Shown here: positions 54,139 through 55,414 of the stretch, in pieces
Position numbering within the stretch: the stretch's first letter is position 1
How the letters are laid out: every line of letters begins with the position of its first letter
Assembly: GCF_002095475.1 (NCBI RefSeq)
Contig: NZ_MLFR01000034.1
Span: 1-55,414 of the forward strand
From: Pantoea rwandensis
GTDB taxonomy: Bacteria > Pseudomonadota > Gammaproteobacteria > Enterobacterales > Enterobacteriaceae
Length of the DNA stretch: 55,414 bases
Direction of reading: 5' to 3'
The notes under the pieces: generated by a model
The model's database searches: none
What the model was told of the DNA's origin: nothing
What the model saw: the letters and a program-made list of their open reading frames with translations, nothing else
Program-made: the position numbers and the translations under genes

Positions 54139-54181
54139 AAAAGGTTCTCTCGAAAAGAAAATTATGCAGGTGAATACAAAC

Positions 54182-54200
54182 GAGAATGATTATTAGACGC
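54182..54200 (-). promoter_or_regulatory. Fur box upstream of fhuA
   Basis: On the minus strand this 19-mer contains AATAATCATTCTC and matches the Fur consensus GATAATGATAATCATTATC at 13 of 19 positions by eye. It lies about 45 bases before the fhuA ATG, as expected for an iron-repressed siderophore operon. Confidence 0.75.
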
Positions 54201-54311
54201 ACGAATTTTAGGCGAAGTTTGACAAGATCCGCAAGATGTAATGCCTGATAGCGGTGTGTTTACGACCAGATCGTGCAAGTCCATGATCGTGATTAACAAA
54301 GCACAGGCATG

Positions 54312-54333
54312 AAAAAGGGCGCCGAAGCGCCCT
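54312..54333 (-). terminator. Terminator after mrcB
   Basis: On the minus strand AGGGCGC/GCGCCCT closes a TTCG loop and runs into five T. The rest of the 54201-54311 gap shows no gene. Confidence 0.9.
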
Positions 54334-54350
54334 GTATTCTTTGCAGCTAA

Positions 54351-55414
54351 CTACTTGCTGCCAAACATATCCTTGATCCAACCTGCTACCCCGTCAGCGT
54401 CCTTCTGCTCACCCTGTTGCTGCTGAGGTGACTGCTGCTGCGGTTGAGACTCTTGCTGCTGTTGGAGCTGCTGCTGTTGCTGGCACAGCGAGTTGGCATC
54501 CAGCGTCCACACCGGCAGTGAACGCCAGGTGCTGCTGCCAGAACCACACACAAAGTTACCGGCAGAATCGACGTTCATCTGGGTGATATCTTCAGGCGGC
54601 GTCAGCACCAACGGCATAGGCGCCTGATTATCAAGGTAGCGGCGGTAAAGCTGCATCGCACCACTGGCACCGTACAACTTGGTGGTCTGGTTGTTATCGC
54701 GCCCTACCCAAGTAATCGCCACTTCTTTGCCATCAACACCGGCAAACCAGCTGTCGATCAAATCATTGGTGGTACCCGTTTTGCCCGCCAGGTGTGCGTT
54801 AGGATAACGCGCGCCCAATGCACGAGCGGTACCGTGATCGGCTACCTGCTGCATGCTGTAAAGCGTCAGATACGCAGCCTGTGCAGGCTCAACACGCTGT
54901 GCTTGCGGGAAGCTCTGATACAGAACGGTGCCATCTTCCGCTATCACCGAACGTACCGCTGACAGGTCAGCACGATTACCACCGCTGGCAATCGACTGGA
55001 ACGCCTGCGCCACTTCAACCGGAGTCAGGTTCAGCGCACCCAACAACATGGCTGGAACCGGGTTCAACTGATCTTTTGGCACACCTAATTTCGTCCAGGT
55101 ATCGACCACGGAATTCAGCCCCAACGTCATGCCGAGATTTACCGTTGGCACGTTCATGGAGTTGGTCAGCGCATCTACCAGCATCACTTTGCCACTGAAA
55201 CGCTTATCGTCATTCATCGGTTTCCAGATGGAGCCATTCGGCTGCTTCAGCGCAATCGGCTCATCGGCAATCCAACTGTTGAGGCGATAGCTGTTCGGCT
55301 GGCTCAACGCGGTGAGATAGGTTGCCGGTTTCGCCAGTGAGCCAATGGAACGACGTGCCTGCAGTGCACGGTTATAACCGGCAAACTGCGGATCGGCCCC
55401 ACCCACCATCGCAC
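54351..55414 (-). CDS. mrcB: Penicillin-binding protein 1B, C-terminal part (cut by window end)
   Basis: Bifunctional peptidoglycan synthase. Only the last 354 or so residues of the transpeptidase domain lie in the window. The frame is open to the right edge, so the apparent start at 55409 is not real. The catalytic SLAK tetrad, the SMN motif and KTGTT are present. The UB2H and glycosyltransferase domains lie outside. The tail has a Gln-rich low-complexity stretch of about 35 residues coded by CTG/TTG-type triplets, then the conserved DGVAGWIKDMFG end. E. coli also has a Gln-rich tail. Confidence 0.97.
   Translation of the reverse strand, partial: AMVGGADPQFAGYNRALQARRSIGSLAKPATYLTALSQPNSYRLNSWIADEPIALKQPNGSIWKPMNDDKRFSGKVMLVDALTNSMNVPTVNLGMTLGLNSVVDTWTKLGVPKDQLNPVPAMLLGALNLTPVEVAQAFQSIASGGNRADLSAVRSVIAEDGTVLYQSFPQAQRVEPAQAAYLTLYSMQQVADHGTARALGARYPNAHLAGKTGTTNDLIDSWFAGVDGKEVAITWVGRDNNQTTKLYGASGAMQLYRRYLDNQAPMPLVLTPPEDITQMNVDSAGNFVCGSGSSTWRSLPVWTLDANSLCQQQQQLQQQQESQPQQQSPQQQQGEQKDADGVAGWIKDMFGSK

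Noticed and set aside
54400..54485. Trinucleotide repeat as a separate element
   Set aside because: The CTG/TTG-rich run codes the Gln-rich tail of MrcB. It is in frame and also present in E. coli in similar form.

Overview
The window is ordinary chromosomal DNA of a member of the Enterobacterales. Nearly every gene has a close, full-length counterpart in Escherichia coli, and the order matches the E. coli segment from gmhB to mrcB with small gains and losses. The extra genes, the missing genes and the non-E. coli intergenic repeats point to an Erwiniaceae-like genome (Pantoea/Erwinia group). That placement rests on remembered gene content, not on a search. No tRNA, rRNA, CRISPR array, insertion sequence, prophage or plasmid gene was recognised.

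Layout. 1-3405: gmhB (minus), then metNIQ behind a promoter with Met-box-like repeats. 3471-6414: rcsF-trmO overlapping by ATGA, then proS. 6413-9139: arfB, yaeP-rof, a c-type cytochrome absent from E. coli K-12, and tilS with a frameshift. 9194-11808: a glyoxalase-fold protein (yaeR) and ldcC with a frameshift. 11809-12277: a gene-free stretch with two 62-bp direct repeats. 12278-32194, all minus strand: the envelope/translation block, in transcriptional order rpsB-tsf, pyrH, frr, dxr, uppS-cdsA-rseP-bamA-skp-lpxD-fabZ-lpxA-lpxB-rnhB-dnaE-accA. It couples ribosome production, isoprenoid and phospholipid synthesis, outer-membrane assembly, lipid A synthesis, replication and fatty-acid initiation. 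32313-37527, plus strand: map, glnD, dapD, yaeH. 37644-40832: a DgoR-like FadR/GntR regulator and a secreted alginate-lyase-family protein inserted beside cdaR. 41065-44931: degP with a recognisable sigma-E promoter, dgt, mtn. 44924-46474: btuF, a small predicted secreted protein, erpA. 46696-47976: hemL. 48216-54138: the ferrichrome operon fhuACDB behind a Fur box. 54351-end: the C-terminal part of mrcB.

Three genes (tilS, ldcC, degP) are each broken by a single missing base, two of them in A/T runs. tilS is normally essential and degP keeps an intact sigma-E promoter, so base-call or assembly errors are the first explanation.

No clear undescribed multi-gene system is visible. The best leads are the lyase/regulator insertion beside cdaR, the small secreted protein behind a terminator hairpin, the tilS-linked cytochrome c, and three families of intergenic repeats: the 62-bp repeats, two 123-127-bp palindromic elements, and short ATTAATGGCGAC-type palindromes. 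Start sites were chosen by ribosome-binding site and family alignment from memory, so several are shorter than the longest open frame.
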